Origin: Glycomyces sambucus
GTDB taxonomy: Bacteria; Actinomycetota; Actinomycetes; Mycobacteriales; Micromonosporaceae
DNA: 64,000 nt
NCBI RefSeq assembly: GCF_900102815.1
Contig: NZ_FNGF01000009.1
Coordinates: 62,001-126,000, forward strand
Direction of reading: 5' to 3'
Each line of letters starts with the position of its first letter. Positions within the stretch are counted from its first letter, which is position 1. A program made the translations under genes and the position numbers. Under the pieces are notes generated by a model. The model had not been told where the DNA came from and searched no databases. It worked only from the letters and a program-made list of their open reading frames with translations. Positions 41,456 to 49,838 of this stretch are shown here, in pieces.

Positions 41456-44053
41456 ATGAGCGCTCGCGACATTCAGGTGCCTGCTCCACCGTCACCACGG
41501 CGCGGGCACCTGCCATTCGACGGCGGGGACATCGAGGTGACCAGCCGGTGGATCGAGCGCGGCGGCCGGCCCTGGATTCCGGTGACCGGCGAGATCCACT
41601 ACTCGCGGCTGCCGCGTGAGCGCTGGAGCGAAGTGCTGGGACATGCCCGTGCGGGCGGGCTGGACTCGGTCGCCACCTACGTCTTCTGGGCCGCCCACGA
41701 GCCCGAGCCCGGACGCTTCGACTGGTCCGGGAACCTCGACCTGCGGGCCTTCATCGAACTCGCCGCCGCCCACGGCCTCGACGTCGTGGTGCGGCTCGGG
41801 CCCTGGGCGCACGGGGAGTACCGCAACGGCGGCTTCCCCGACTGGCTGCTCGCGCGGGACCTCGAACCCCGCACCAACGACCCCGCGTACCTGGCACTGG
41901 TGCGGACGCTCTACGGCGAGACGATCGCGCAGCTTCGCGGCCTCGCCCACGCCGAGGGCGGACCGATCATCGCCGCCCAGGTCGACAACGAGCTGTACGA
42001 CCGGCCCGAGCACCTGGCCGCGCTTCGCGAGATCGCCGAGGAGCTGGGCCTGCGGGTGCCGGTCTGGACCGCCACCGGCTGGGGCGGCGCCCAAGTGCCC
42101 GAGTCGATCCTGCCCGTCTTCGGCGCCTACGCCGACGGGTTCTGGGAGGAGACCACCACCGAGTGGCCCGCGTTCGCACCCGTCCACTTCCGCTACAGCG
42201 CAGTCCGAGACGACGTCTCGGTCGGCGCCGACCTCCGCGAAGCCCTCGACGGCATCACCGAACTCCCGGCTGCCGAGCACGGAAACTCCGAGGAGCCAGG
42301 GGCCGCCTCCGCCCACGAAGTCCTCGACTCGGGCACGACCGCCCAGCGGACGGCGCCTGACAGCGCCACCGCTCCGGCCGCCTCCCGTAAGGAAGTCCCC
42401 TTTGTGACCTGCGAACTCGGGGGCGGCATGCACGTCGCGTACCACCGTCGGCCGCTGGTCACGCCGGACGACGTCGCGGCCGTCGCCCTCGCGAAGCTCG
42501 GCTCCGGGTCGGTCTGGCAGGGGTACTACATGTACGCGGGCGGCACCCAGCGCACCGGACCCCATGGGACCGAACAGGAGTCGCAGGCCACCGGCTACCC
42601 CAACGACGTACCGGCCCTGTCCTACGACTTCGGCGCCCCCATCGGCGAGCACGGCCAGATCCGGCCCCACCATCACCTACTGCGCCGCCAGCACCTGTGG
42701 CTCCGCGCCGACGGGCACCGGCTCGCCCGCATGGCCTCCCACGTGGGCGGCGGCAGCGACGACCCGGCCGAACTGCGCTGGGCCGTTCGTTCCGACGGCA
42801 CGAGCGGCTACCTCTTCGCCACCACCTACCAACCGCCCAAGCGGCCCTTGGAACCCCAGGCCGGGGTCCAGTTCACCGTGCAGTTCGGCGATGGTCAGAG
42901 CGTCACCGCGCCGAGCAGCCCCGTGGACGTACCCGCAGGGACCTCATTCGTCTGGCCTCTTCGCTACCCCCTCACTCCTACGCTTGAACTCCGCACGGCC
43001 ACCGCGCAGATCCTCACCCGGATTCCAGCGCCGGGCGCTGACTCGGACCTGAGCGTTACTCCAGACCCGGTCCGCCTCCCGGGATCGGCTTCGGCGCCGC
43101 ATTCCCTGCCGGACCCGGGATCTGGCCGCGGCTTGGATGCCGGCCCTGAGTCCGAGCGCGGTGTCGACCTCGTGGTGCTCGCCGCCGTTCCCGGCGTTCC
43201 CGTCGAGCTCGTGTTGAGCGACGGGTCTTCTGTAGAACTGCCTTCACCTCCTGGTCCGGACTGCTTCATCGATCTCGATCTCGACCGCGATCTCGATCCT
43301 GACCGCGACCGCGACCGCGACCGCGACCTCGACCTTGACCTCGGCCGTGACCGCGACCGCGACCTTGACCTCGGCCGTGACCACGACCGCGACCGCGACC
43401 GCAACCTTGACCTCGGCCGTGACCACGTGCGCCTGCTCGTGCTCGACGAACTGAGCGCGAACCGGCTCTACCGCCTCGAACTCGCCGGGTGCGACCGGCT
43501 CGTTCTCGCAGATGTGCCCGTGTACGCCGAGGGCGGTCGCCTCGTCGCACGGATGGACACCCCCGAAGCCGACGTGTCAGTGCTCATCGGCGGTCGCTGG
43601 CGGACTTGGACCCTCACCGAACCCGATGCCGGCCCCACCGAACTCGCCGCGGACCTGCTGCCCGAGCACGGCCTTGCTCCCGCGCCCCGCTTCGGCGGGC
43701 CGATGGGCCGGCTCAGTGCACCCGACGACTACTCAGGCGCCGCCGTGGTCGACGTCGCGCTGCCCGTGTCCGGGGCCGACCGGACGCTGCTGCGCGTCGA
43801 GTGGACCGGAGATGCGGGGCGCGCGTACGACGGGGACCGGCTCATCGGCGACCACTTCTGGCACGGCCGCCCATGGGACCTCGATGTGACCTCCCTCCGC
43901 TCAGTACGACTCGAACTCCTGCCGTGGCGCCGCGCCACCGGGGTGTGGGTCGATCCGGAAGTGCGGCGAATAGAGGACGGGATAGCAGTGCAACGTGTGA
44001 CAGCGATCGGGGTCAAAGAGACCCGACTCACCATTGAGGAGGATTCGCGATGA
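41456..44053 (+). CDS. GH35 beta-galactosidase
   Basis: An 865-residue glycosidase without signal peptide. The GH35 barrel (about 10-420) has GEIHYSRLPRERWSEVL, YVFWAAHEPEPGRFDW and EYRNGGFPDWLLARD; the acid/base Glu is in AQVDNELY (near 179) and the nucleophile Glu in VTCELGGG (near 319). Beta-sandwich domains follow, ending in WRRATGVWVDPEVRRI. Residues about 603-658 are a run of Asp-Arg and Asp-Leu pairs encoded by a minisatellite, and about 265-313 is another low-complexity insert before the nucleophile. It would release terminal galactose from imported plant oligosaccharides. Start 41456 follows AGGGAGGG. It shares ATGA with the next gene. Confidence 0.9.
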   Translation: MSARDIQVPAPPSPRRGHLPFDGGDIEVTSRWIERGGRPWIPVTGEIHYSRLPRERWSEVLGHARAGGLDSVATYVFWAAHEPEPGRFDWSGNLDLRAFIELAAAHGLDVVVRLGPWAHGEYRNGGFPDWLLARDLEPRTNDPAYLALVRTLYGETIAQLRGLAHAEGGPIIAAQVDNELYDRPEHLAALREIAEELGLRVPVWTATGWGGAQVPESILPVFGAYADGFWEETTTEWPAFAPVHFRYSAVRDDVSVGADLREALDGITELPAAEHGNSEEPGAASAHEVLDSGTTAQRTAPDSATAPAASRKEVPFVTCELGGGMHVAYHRRPLVTPDDVAAVALAKLGSGSVWQGYYMYAGGTQRTGPHGTEQESQATGYPNDVPALSYDFGAPIGEHGQIRPHHHLLRRQHLWLRADGHRLARMASHVGGGSDDPAELRWAVRSDGTSGYLFATTYQPPKRPLEPQAGVQFTVQFGDGQSVTAPSSPVDVPAGTSFVWPLRYPLTPTLELRTATAQILTRIPAPGADSDLSVTPDPVRLPGSASAPHSLPDPGSGRGLDAGPESERGVDLVVLAAVPGVPVELVLSDGSSVELPSPPGPDCFIDLDLDRDLDPDRDRDRDRDLDLDLGRDRDRDLDLGRDHDRDRDRNLDLGRDHVRLLVLDELSANRLYRLELAGCDRLVLADVPVYAEGGRLVARMDTPEADVSVLIGGRWRTWTLTEPDAGPTELAADLLPEHGLAPAPRFGGPMGRLSAPDDYSGAAVVDVALPVSGADRTLLRVEWTGDAGRAYDGDRLIGDHFWHGRPWDLDVTSLRSVRLELLPWRRATGVWVDPEVRRIEDGIAVQRVTAIGVKETRLTIEEDSR
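43264..43431 (+). repeat. In-frame hexanucleotide minisatellite in GH35 gene
   Basis: About 168 bases are built from GACCGC and GACCTC/GACCTT hexamers, with a larger unit GACCTTGACCTCGGCCGTGA repeated three times (the third copy begins AACCTT). Length stays a multiple of three, so the frame is kept and the protein gains alternating Asp-Arg/Asp-Leu pairs. Confidence 0.85.
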
Positions 44054-45315
44054 CCGCGATCCCTGACCACCTGCCCGAACGCCTCGCGATGACGCTCTGG
44101 GACTTCTCCTGGTACGTGCGCACCGGCCCCGGCGAACCCTTCGAAGACCTCGACGCCGCGTTCGCGAAGGCCGTGGACCTCGGCTACAACGCGGTGCGCA
44201 TCTGCGCGATGCCGTTCCTGCTCTTCCGGTCCGGCATCGACACCAGCGCGCTCCGCCTCGAACCGCTCGGCGGCGAGTACGGCTCCCGCGTCCGCTGGTA
44301 CGACGTGCGGGAGCCCACCGTCATCGACGCGAAGGCCCACCTGCTCGACTTCTTCCGCGCCGCCGACCGCCACGGCGTCGCGGTGATCTCCTCCTCCTGG
44401 GAGTACCAGCAGAGCCCGGCCTTCGCCGACGACCCCGCCTGGTACGAGGCCCTGCACGCCGTCGACCCCGAGGACCGCCTCACCGTCCTCGGCGAGGCCC
44501 AGGCCGACCTCGTGGACTTCCTCGCCGAACACGGACTCGCCCATGTGATCGCGTGCGTCGAACCCCACAACGAGGTCCAGATCGGACACCTGACGGCCGG
44601 GCTCCCCGGGGTCGAGGACGCCGTGGTCGAGCTCCAGGACCGCCTCGAAGCGGGGATCGCCGCGTTCCAGGCCCGCCACCCCCAGGTCCTGTGCGCCCCC
44701 AACTACGGCGGCGTCCCTCTCGCGTCCCTCAGGGGCCTGCCGCGCAACGCGACCGCGCTGGCGTTCCACCCGTACGTCTACGGGGTCCTCGACGACCTCG
44801 TGGACGGGTTCGGGCTGCGCCGCGACGCCGCCGCCTTCCCGCAGGACGCCGCCGACGCCGCACTCCTGCGCGAGGACGCGCCCCGGATCCCCGAGTGGGC
44901 GCTGCCCGAGGCGAACGCGTGGAAGCTCAAGGCGTCGATCATGCAGCCCGCCGAGATCTACGTCCACGACTGGTGCGACCCCGAGAAGTTCGACCGCTGG
45001 CTGTACGACCACTACGGCGCCCACCGGATCGCGATGGCGAACCGCCTCCGCGACTGGATCGACGCCGCCGCCGACCACGCGAAGCGCCTCGGCGTGCCGG
45101 TCTACTTCGGGGAGGGCTGGGTCGGCTACACGCCCCGCGACGCCCGCTTCGAGGAGGGCCCGGTCGGCGCGCAATTGTGCCGCGACGCGGTCGCGCACTC
45201 CGCCCGGGTCGGCGCCTGGGGCACCATCGTGTGCTCCAACGCCGCCCCGCAGCACGCCATGTGGAACGACGAAGCGCTGCAACGCGAGTGCAACGCCGCC
45301 TTCCTCGATCGCTAG
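44050..45315 (+). CDS. Cellulase-like (GH5-type barrel) glycoside hydrolase
   Basis: A 421-residue TIM-barrel hydrolase without signal peptide. MTLWDFSWYVR near the N-terminus, VEPHNEVQIGHL (acid/base Glu near 174) and the late YFGEGWVGY (nucleophile Glu near 354) match cellulase-like clan A enzymes, with conserved aromatic residues ISSSWEYQQS and AFHPYVYG. The exact glycan is unknown; association with GH35 and DUF5107 suggests trimming of a branched plant-wall oligosaccharide in the cytosol. Its ATG overlaps the GH35 stop codon by 4 bases, so the two are translationally coupled. It is the last gene of the operon. Confidence 0.82.
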   Translation: MTAIPDHLPERLAMTLWDFSWYVRTGPGEPFEDLDAAFAKAVDLGYNAVRICAMPFLLFRSGIDTSALRLEPLGGEYGSRVRWYDVREPTVIDAKAHLLDFFRAADRHGVAVISSSWEYQQSPAFADDPAWYEALHAVDPEDRLTVLGEAQADLVDFLAEHGLAHVIACVEPHNEVQIGHLTAGLPGVEDAVVELQDRLEAGIAAFQARHPQVLCAPNYGGVPLASLRGLPRNATALAFHPYVYGVLDDLVDGFGLRRDAAAFPQDAADAALLREDAPRIPEWALPEANAWKLKASIMQPAEIYVHDWCDPEKFDRWLYDHYGAHRIAMANRLRDWIDAAADHAKRLGVPVYFGEGWVGYTPRDARFEEGPVGAQLCRDAVAHSARVGAWGTIVCSNAAPQHAMWNDEALQRECNAAFLDR

Positions 45316-45439
45316 CGGAACGCCCCGGGCCGTTCCTCACAATGCGGGGGGCGGTGCGGGAGTGTGCCGTCTGACCCGTAGTGGAGCCGGTGCTGCGAGA
45401 TCTCCGGGCACGGGGAAAATCGGGACGGGCAGTGCGAAA

Positions 45440-45473
45440 GGCGCGAGTCCGGAACAGGCGCGAGTCCGGAACA
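45440..45473. repeat. Perfect 17-bp tandem duplication
   Basis: GGCGCGAGTCCGGAACA occurs twice back to back (45440-45456 and 45457-45473) in the gap between the glycosidase operon and the tRNA gene. It appears to be a recent slippage duplication; no function is evident. Confidence 0.75.
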
Positions 45474-45478
45474 GCGGA

Positions 45479-45503
45479 AATGCCCGCTCGCAGAGCGGGC
45501 ATT
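45479..45503 (-). terminator. 11-bp hairpin after tRNA-Gly
   Basis: Perfect arms AATGCCCGCTC and GAGCGGGCATT enclose GCA; on the minus strand TTTCC follows. It lies 15 bases beyond the tRNA 3' end, so it terminates the tRNA transcript. Confidence 0.75.
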
Positions 45504-45518
45504 CAAGTGGGGGAGTAC

Positions 45519-45592
45519 TGGAGCGGGTGACGGGAATCGAACCCGCGCAATCAGTTTGGAAGACTGAGACTCTACCATTGAGCTACACCCGC
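45519..45592 (-). tRNA. tRNA-Gly (anticodon TCC)
   Basis: The minus strand folds into a full cloverleaf: a 7-bp acceptor GCGGGTG/CACCCGC, D-arm with AATGGTAGAG, a 5-bp anticodon stem TCAGT/ACTGA holding loop CTTCCAA (anticodon TCC, read GGA/GGG), and a T-arm with TTCGATT. The 3' CCA is encoded (45519-45521). A terminator follows. No tRNA-end duplication or integrase was seen, so it is not marking an island. Confidence 0.95.
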
Positions 45593-45634
45593 GCGTCCGC
45601 ATGAGCGGATCGGGAGCAAGTGTAGCGCATGCCC

Positions 45635-46243
45635 TCACTCCGCGCGGAGGACCGCCCGGAGCGGTGCGGCGCCGGTGAACGTGTGCGAGCGCCATCCGCG
45701 CGCCGCCGCCCGGGCCGTGTTCGCGGCGCTGTCGTCCACCAGCAGCAGGTCCCGCGGTTCGGCCCCGAACGCCGCCGCCAGGCCCTGTTCCACCTGCTCA
45801 TAGGCCGCGTCGTCGGGCTTGCGGGCCTTGAGCCGGCACGCGAAGAAGCGGTGCCGGAACCACTGCGCGGCCTCGGGGAACCGGGCGCCGAACGCGTCGG
45901 CGAACAGCGGCCCGTTGTTGGAGAACACCGCGAGCACCGCGCCCGCGTTCGCGAAGCAGTCCAGGACGTCCCGGTCGAGGGTGAACGCCGAGGTCCACAG
46001 GCCCATCAGCTCGTCCGCGCTCCCGTCGAACCCGGTCAGCGCCGCGACCTCGTCGCGGATCTCGCCGGCGGTCAGCTCGCCCGCCTCGCAGCGGGTCTCG
46101 AACCCGGAGGCGAACAGCCGCGCGTGCAGCTCCGCTTCGGGAAGCCCGGTGCGGGCCGCCAGCAGCTCCAGGCGCCGGCCGGGGTCGAAGGCGAACAGGA
46201 CCGAGCCGATGTCGGCTACCAGGACGCGGACGGGATCGCTCAT
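45635..46243 (-). CDS. HAD-IA family hydrolase
   Basis: A 202-residue HAD protein. Motif I is VLVADIGSVLF, with DxGxV instead of DxDxT: the nucleophile Asp is kept but the second Asp is replaced, as in epoxide-hydrolase-like, haloacid-dehalogenase-like and YihX-type subgroups. Motif II is VFSNNGPL, motif III Lys is in LKARKPDDAAYE, and motif IV is LLLVDDSAAN. The cap is helical (LHARLFASGFETRCEAGELT). Substrate is unknown. AGGTGG precedes the start. It follows ThuA by 57 bases on the same strand, possibly one unit. Confidence 0.85.
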   Translation of the reverse strand: MSDPVRVLVADIGSVLFAFDPGRRLELLAARTGLPEAELHARLFASGFETRCEAGELTAGEIRDEVAALTGFDGSADELMGLWTSAFTLDRDVLDCFANAGAVLAVFSNNGPLFADAFGARFPEAAQWFRHRFFACRLKARKPDDAAYEQVEQGLAAAFGAEPRDLLLVDDSAANTARAAARGWRSHTFTGAAPLRAVLRAE

Positions 46244-46300
46244 GGGGCCACCTGCCGGGAGGACGAGAGGAACGCTCGCGGCCAGTCTACGTGGCCCAGA

Positions 46301-46969
46301 TCACCTGGCGGGCAGGACGCTCCGCAGGCCGCCCGCGAGGTGGCCCAGGAAGTCCTCGTCCTCGTACGCGCCCGCGTCGTGCCCGAGCGCGGTGTAGAAG
46401 CACTGCCCGGCCTCCAGCCGCCGGTGCCACGCGAGCGGGTGCGGCGCGCCCATCGCCAGCTCGCCCGCCTCGTACGTGGTCTCGTCGGCCTCCAGCAGGA
46501 CCTCGACGTGCTGGGGGCGCTCGTCGAAGCTGTACCACTCGTCGGTCCACGCCCACCGCTTCGGCAGGTGCGCCGTCGCCGGGTGGTCGGCCACCACGAC
46601 GTCGACCTCGCCGGGCGTGCACCCGGGCGGGTGGCCGATGAACCGGGCGCCCACGAGCTCCGTGAAGAACGGCCACGACGGCTCGGCGGTCGCGGCGCCG
46701 TGGACCCCGGCCCAGCCGCCGCCCCCGGTCACGTAGTCCGCGAGCGCGGCCCGCTCCAGCTCGCCGAGCACGTCCCCGGAGGGCGAGAGCCACACGACGG
46801 CTGCGAAGCGGGCGAGCTCGACCGGGTCGTGGACGGCGGCGTCCTCGGTGTGCTCGACCTCGGCGCCCAGGTCAGCGGCGATGCGCCGCACCGCCTCGAC
46901 GCCGGCGGGGATGGAGTCGTGCCGGAATCCGGTCGTCTTGGTGAAGACCAGCAGTGTCTGAGCGGCCAC
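46301..46969 (-). CDS. ThuA-like domain protein
   Basis: A 222-residue class-I glutamine-amidotransferase-like fold protein: LLVFTKTTGFRHDSI at the N-terminus, VVWLSPSGDVL, YVTGGGGWAGVHGAA and the C-terminal CFYTALGHDAGAYEDEDFLGHL, all ThuA/trehalose-utilisation hallmarks. ThuA acts in oxidation of trehalose-type disaccharides in rhizobia; the biochemical step is uncertain. No signal peptide. Start 46969 is the first ATG; no clear ribosome-binding site. Confidence 0.88.
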   Translation of the reverse strand: MAAQTLLVFTKTTGFRHDSIPAGVEAVRRIAADLGAEVEHTEDAAVHDPVELARFAAVVWLSPSGDVLGELERAALADYVTGGGGWAGVHGAATAEPSWPFFTELVGARFIGHPPGCTPGEVDVVVADHPATAHLPKRWAWTDEWYSFDERPQHVEVLLEADETTYEAGELAMGAPHPLAWHRRLEAGQCFYTALGHDAGAYEDEDFLGHLAGGLRSVLPAR

Positions 46970-47293
46970 AGCGTTTACTCCGGTTCGGGGTGAGGCGTCG
47001 CGCGGCGGCGCCGGTGGGAGGGCCGACGGGTGCGGGTCGGGTCGACGCCTCGGGAGAACGATCGCACGGCGTAGTCTAGGTGATCTCGGCTACCACCGGT
47101 CGCACCGGCCGCGTCCCAGCTCAACAGTGACGCGTCGCGATATCGCCCACACCCGGCGGGGCGGTGGCCCCCCGGCGGCCTAGACTCGATCGGAGCGGGG
47201 GTTCGCGCTGCGCTGTCGGCGACCCACCGGTCCGGATCAGGCATCCGGCCGACGCGAAAGCAATTGAGCGAAATCTGATCGAGGAGTACGTCT
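46970..47293. other. Intergenic region upstream of tig and thuA-like gene
   Basis: This 324-base gap between divergent genes holds TAGACT at 47181-47186, a possible -10 for tig about 108 bases before the start codon, and an AT-richer leader ending in GAGGAG. No RNA gene, repeat or credible small frame was recognised. Confidence 0.4.
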
Positions 47294-48682
47294 GTGAAGA
47301 GCACTGTCGAGACCCTGAGCCCGACCAGGGTGCGGCTGTCGGTCGAGGTGCCGTTCGAAGAGCTGGCGCCGTACATCAACGAGGCGTACAAGACGGTCGG
47401 GCAGCAGATCCGCGTCCCCGGCTTCCGCCCCGGCAAGGCCCCCCGCCAGGTGATCGACCAGCGCATCGGCAAGGACTCCGTCTACGCGCAGGCCATGGAC
47501 CCGGCCGTGCAGGCGAACCTCACCAAGGCCGTCACCGAGAACGAGGTGAACGCGCTGGGCCGCCCCGAGCTGACCGAGGTCAAGCCGATCGAGGACGGCA
47601 AGCCGTTCGAGTTCATCGTCGAGACCGACGTGACCCCGGCCTTCGAGCTCCCCGACTTCTCGTCGCTCAAGGTGACCGTCGAGGCCGGCGACGTCTCCGA
47701 GGAGGACGTGGACGCGGACATCGAGTCCCAGCGCCTGCGCTTCTCGTCCCTGAAGACCGTCGAGCGCGCCGCCGCCGAGGGCGACTTCGTGCAGATCGAC
47801 CTGCGCGCCACCCAGAACGGCGAAGAGGTCGAGGGCGGCTCCGTCACCGGCATGAGCCACGAGGTCGGCTCCGGCAACCTCCTCGACGGCCTGGACGAGG
47901 CCCTGGTGGGCATGTCCGCGGGCGACGAGAAGACCATCGAGTCGACCCTCGCCGGCGAGCAGGAGGGCGAGAACGCCCAGGTCGAGGTCAAGGTCACCCA
48001 GGTCAAGGAGCGCGAGCTCCCCGACCTCGACGACGACTTCGCCGAGATGGCCAGCCCGTTCGACACCCTCGAGGAGCTGCGCGGCGCGACCCGCGAGCGC
48101 CTGGAGACCGCGGGCAAGACCGCGAAGGCCAACGAGGCCCGCGCCAAGACCCTCGAGGCCCTGCTCGAGGCCGTCGAGCTGCCGCTGCCGGAGAAGACCG
48201 TCACCGACGAGGTCGACCACACTCGCGGCCACATGCAGGAGCAGGTCCAGCAGATCGCGGGCGGCTTCGAGGAGTACCTCCAGATGGTCGGCAAGTCCGC
48301 CGAGGAGTTCGACGCGGAGCTGCGCGACGACGTCGAGTCGAACCTGCGCCAGTCGATCGTCCTGGGCCAGATCGCCCGCGACCGCGAGCTGGAGGTCTCC
48401 GGCGAGCTCATGACCGCCGAGGTCGTGCGCCAGGCCCAGCAGCGCGGCGTCCCGCAGGACCAGTTCCAGCGCTTCGTGGACGAGCTGCGCACCAACGGCG
48501 GCCTCCAGCAGATCGCCGCCTCGCTGCGCCAGCAGCTGGCCCTCGAAGAGGTCGTCAAGGAGGCGTCGGTCGTCGACGCCGCCGGCAACGAGCTGACCGA
48601 AGAGGACCTGTTCCCGGGCCGCCAGAAGGCCGGCGAGACCGACGCGGTCGACACCGAGGACGAGGACAAGACCGAGGAGTAA
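47294..48682 (+). CDS. tig: Trigger factor
   Basis: A 462-residue ribosome-associated chaperone and peptidyl-prolyl isomerase that meets nascent chains at the exit tunnel. The N-terminal ribosome-docking signature is RVPGFRPGKAPRQVI (about residues 37-51); the FKBP-like domain (about 155-240) includes EGDFVQIDL and the VKVTQVKERELPDLDDDFA strand-helix; the remaining helical C-terminal chaperone arms end in an acidic tail. GTG 47294 follows GAGGAG by seven bases. Its position ahead of clpP1-clpP2-clpX is the standard bacterial order. A strong terminator separates it from the next gene. Confidence 0.96.
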   Translation: MKSTVETLSPTRVRLSVEVPFEELAPYINEAYKTVGQQIRVPGFRPGKAPRQVIDQRIGKDSVYAQAMDPAVQANLTKAVTENEVNALGRPELTEVKPIEDGKPFEFIVETDVTPAFELPDFSSLKVTVEAGDVSEEDVDADIESQRLRFSSLKTVERAAAEGDFVQIDLRATQNGEEVEGGSVTGMSHEVGSGNLLDGLDEALVGMSAGDEKTIESTLAGEQEGENAQVEVKVTQVKERELPDLDDDFAEMASPFDTLEELRGATRERLETAGKTAKANEARAKTLEALLEAVELPLPEKTVTDEVDHTRGHMQEQVQQIAGGFEEYLQMVGKSAEEFDAELRDDVESNLRQSIVLGQIARDRELEVSGELMTAEVVRQAQQRGVPQDQFQRFVDELRTNGGLQQIAASLRQQLALEEVVKEASVVDAAGNELTEEDLFPGRQKAGETDAVDTEDEDKTEE

Positions 48683-48703
48683 GCCTCCCACCGGTTTTCC
48701 GAG

Positions 48704-48733
48704 GGGCCCGACGCATATCGCGTCGGGCCCTTT
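48704..48733 (+). terminator. 11-bp hairpin with T-run after tig
   Basis: Arms GGGCCCGACGC and GCGTCGGGCCC enclose ATATC and are followed by TTT. It starts 21 bases after the tig stop codon. Confidence 0.8.
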
Positions 48734-48869
48734 GTCGTTGCGGCGGAGCGGATCCCGCCCGCGCCAAGTGCACCGCGGATGCGCGCGGAAGCACCTCCGC
48801 ACCCGCCGCGTCCAGGGGCGTCAGCGCCGTGTCAGGGCCGTGTCAGCGCGGTCGCCGAGCATTCTCCCC

Positions 48870-49673
48870 ATGAACGACCTCCACACCGCGGACGCCGCGA
48901 CCACCGCTCGGCCGAAGGGCCTCGTAGCGAAACTGCTCGCCGACAAGCACTCGATCCCCCTGTCCATCGCCCTCCACCTCGTCCCCGGCGCCCTCATCGT
49001 CGCCGCCTACGCGTGGATCGGCGCGCCCATCAGCCGGGCCGCCGGCCTCCCGATCTTCGCGGCCTGGGCCATCGGCCTCATGGTCGTGCTCTTCCCGCTC
49101 TGGTTCGGCCTGTTCTGGCTCGGCAAGCGGCAGACCGGCCGCTACACGATGCGCGGCGGCGTCGTCCGCTACCGCGACAAGCCGTTCTCCCGCGGGAAGA
49201 TCGCCCTCATCGGCATCGGGTTCCTCATCTACATGACCGTCGTGTCGCTCTCGCTCGCGCCGCTCGACGCCTGGACCTACGACCACTTCTTCACCTGGGT
49301 GACCTTCGAGGGCTCCGGCAGCTCCGGCACCACCTACCTCGACGCCTACTCCAAGGAGGCCGTCCTCACCACCCTGCTCATCTTCGGCCCGTTCACCGGG
49401 TTCCTCCTGCCGCTCATCGAGGAGTACTACTTCCGCGGCTTCCTGCTGCCGCGCCTCCCGCAGCTCGGCCGCTGGGCGCCCCTGTTCAACACGGCCCTGT
49501 TCTCGATCTACCACTTCTGGGCGATCTGGACGGTCCCCTCGAAGATCCTGTTCCTGCTCCCGGGCGTCTGGTTCGTCTGGGGCAAGCACGACATCCGCGC
49601 CACCATCTGGATGCACCCCGGCTCGGCGCTGCTGATGACCGTCGTCGGCGCCACCGCCTACGCGCTCGGCTGA
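48870..49673 (+). CDS. CPBP family intramembrane metalloprotease
   Basis: A 267-residue membrane protein with about seven helices. CPBP/Abi motif 1 is EEYYFRGFLLPRL (paired Glu and Arg), motif 2 is FSIYHFWAIW (FxxxH) and the third motif His lies in the late helix region (IWMHPGSALL). The family includes CAAX-prenyl proteases and bacterial immunity or processing proteases; the substrate here is unknown. Start ATG 48870 has no good ribosome-binding site, so translation start is somewhat uncertain. It interrupts the usual tig-clpP neighbourhood and carries its own terminator. Confidence 0.85.
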   Translation: MNDLHTADAATTARPKGLVAKLLADKHSIPLSIALHLVPGALIVAAYAWIGAPISRAAGLPIFAAWAIGLMVVLFPLWFGLFWLGKRQTGRYTMRGGVVRYRDKPFSRGKIALIGIGFLIYMTVVSLSLAPLDAWTYDHFFTWVTFEGSGSSGTTYLDAYSKEAVLTTLLIFGPFTGFLLPLIEEYYFRGFLLPRLPQLGRWAPLFNTALFSIYHFWAIWTVPSKILFLLPGVWFVWGKHDIRATIWMHPGSALLMTVVGATAYALG

Positions 49674-49688
49674 GACCCGCCGCGCCAA

Positions 49689-49718
49689 GCGGCGCCCCCG
49701 GACCCCCGGGGGCGCCGC
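49689..49718 (+). terminator. 11-bp hairpin after CPBP gene
   Basis: Arms GCGGCGCCCCC and GGGGGCGCCGC enclose an 8-base loop, 15 bases after the stop codon. Confidence 0.6.
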
Positions 49719-49720
49719 TC

Positions 49721-49734
49721 CGCTGCGAGCGAAC
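49721..49734 (+). promoter_or_regulatory. ClgR-like box upstream of clpP1
   Basis: CGCTGCGAGCGAAC shows CGC-N5-GCG spacing with the trailing AAC expected for the actinobacterial activator ClgR, which is known to control clpP1P2. It lies about 40 bases upstream of TAAGGT (49773-49778), a likely clpP1 -10. One core position differs from the published motif as I remember it. Confidence 0.4.
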
Positions 49735-49838
49735 ACGGAGCCCAGGCGCGTCCGATCGTCGCCGGGACGGGCTAAGGTCTGGATTGGCAGCCGCAACGCT
49801 GAGCCCATATCGCCGAGACAGAATGAAGGTGCAAAGAC

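Noticed and set aside
43264..43431. CRISPR-like array
   Set aside because: The repeats are contiguous hexamers in frame, with no unique spacers and no cas genes.
45317..45336. Hairpin after the cellulase-like gene
   Set aside because: Only six base pairs (GGAACG/CGTTCC) around a GC loop; too weak to list as a terminator.
45519..45592. Integration site at tRNA-Gly
   Set aside because: No integrase, no duplicated tRNA 3' end within the window and no change in codon use beside it.
45362..45604. 80-codon frame antisense to tRNA-Gly
   Set aside because: It runs through the tRNA and its terminator; the resemblance of its end to known peptides comes from the tRNA sequence itself.
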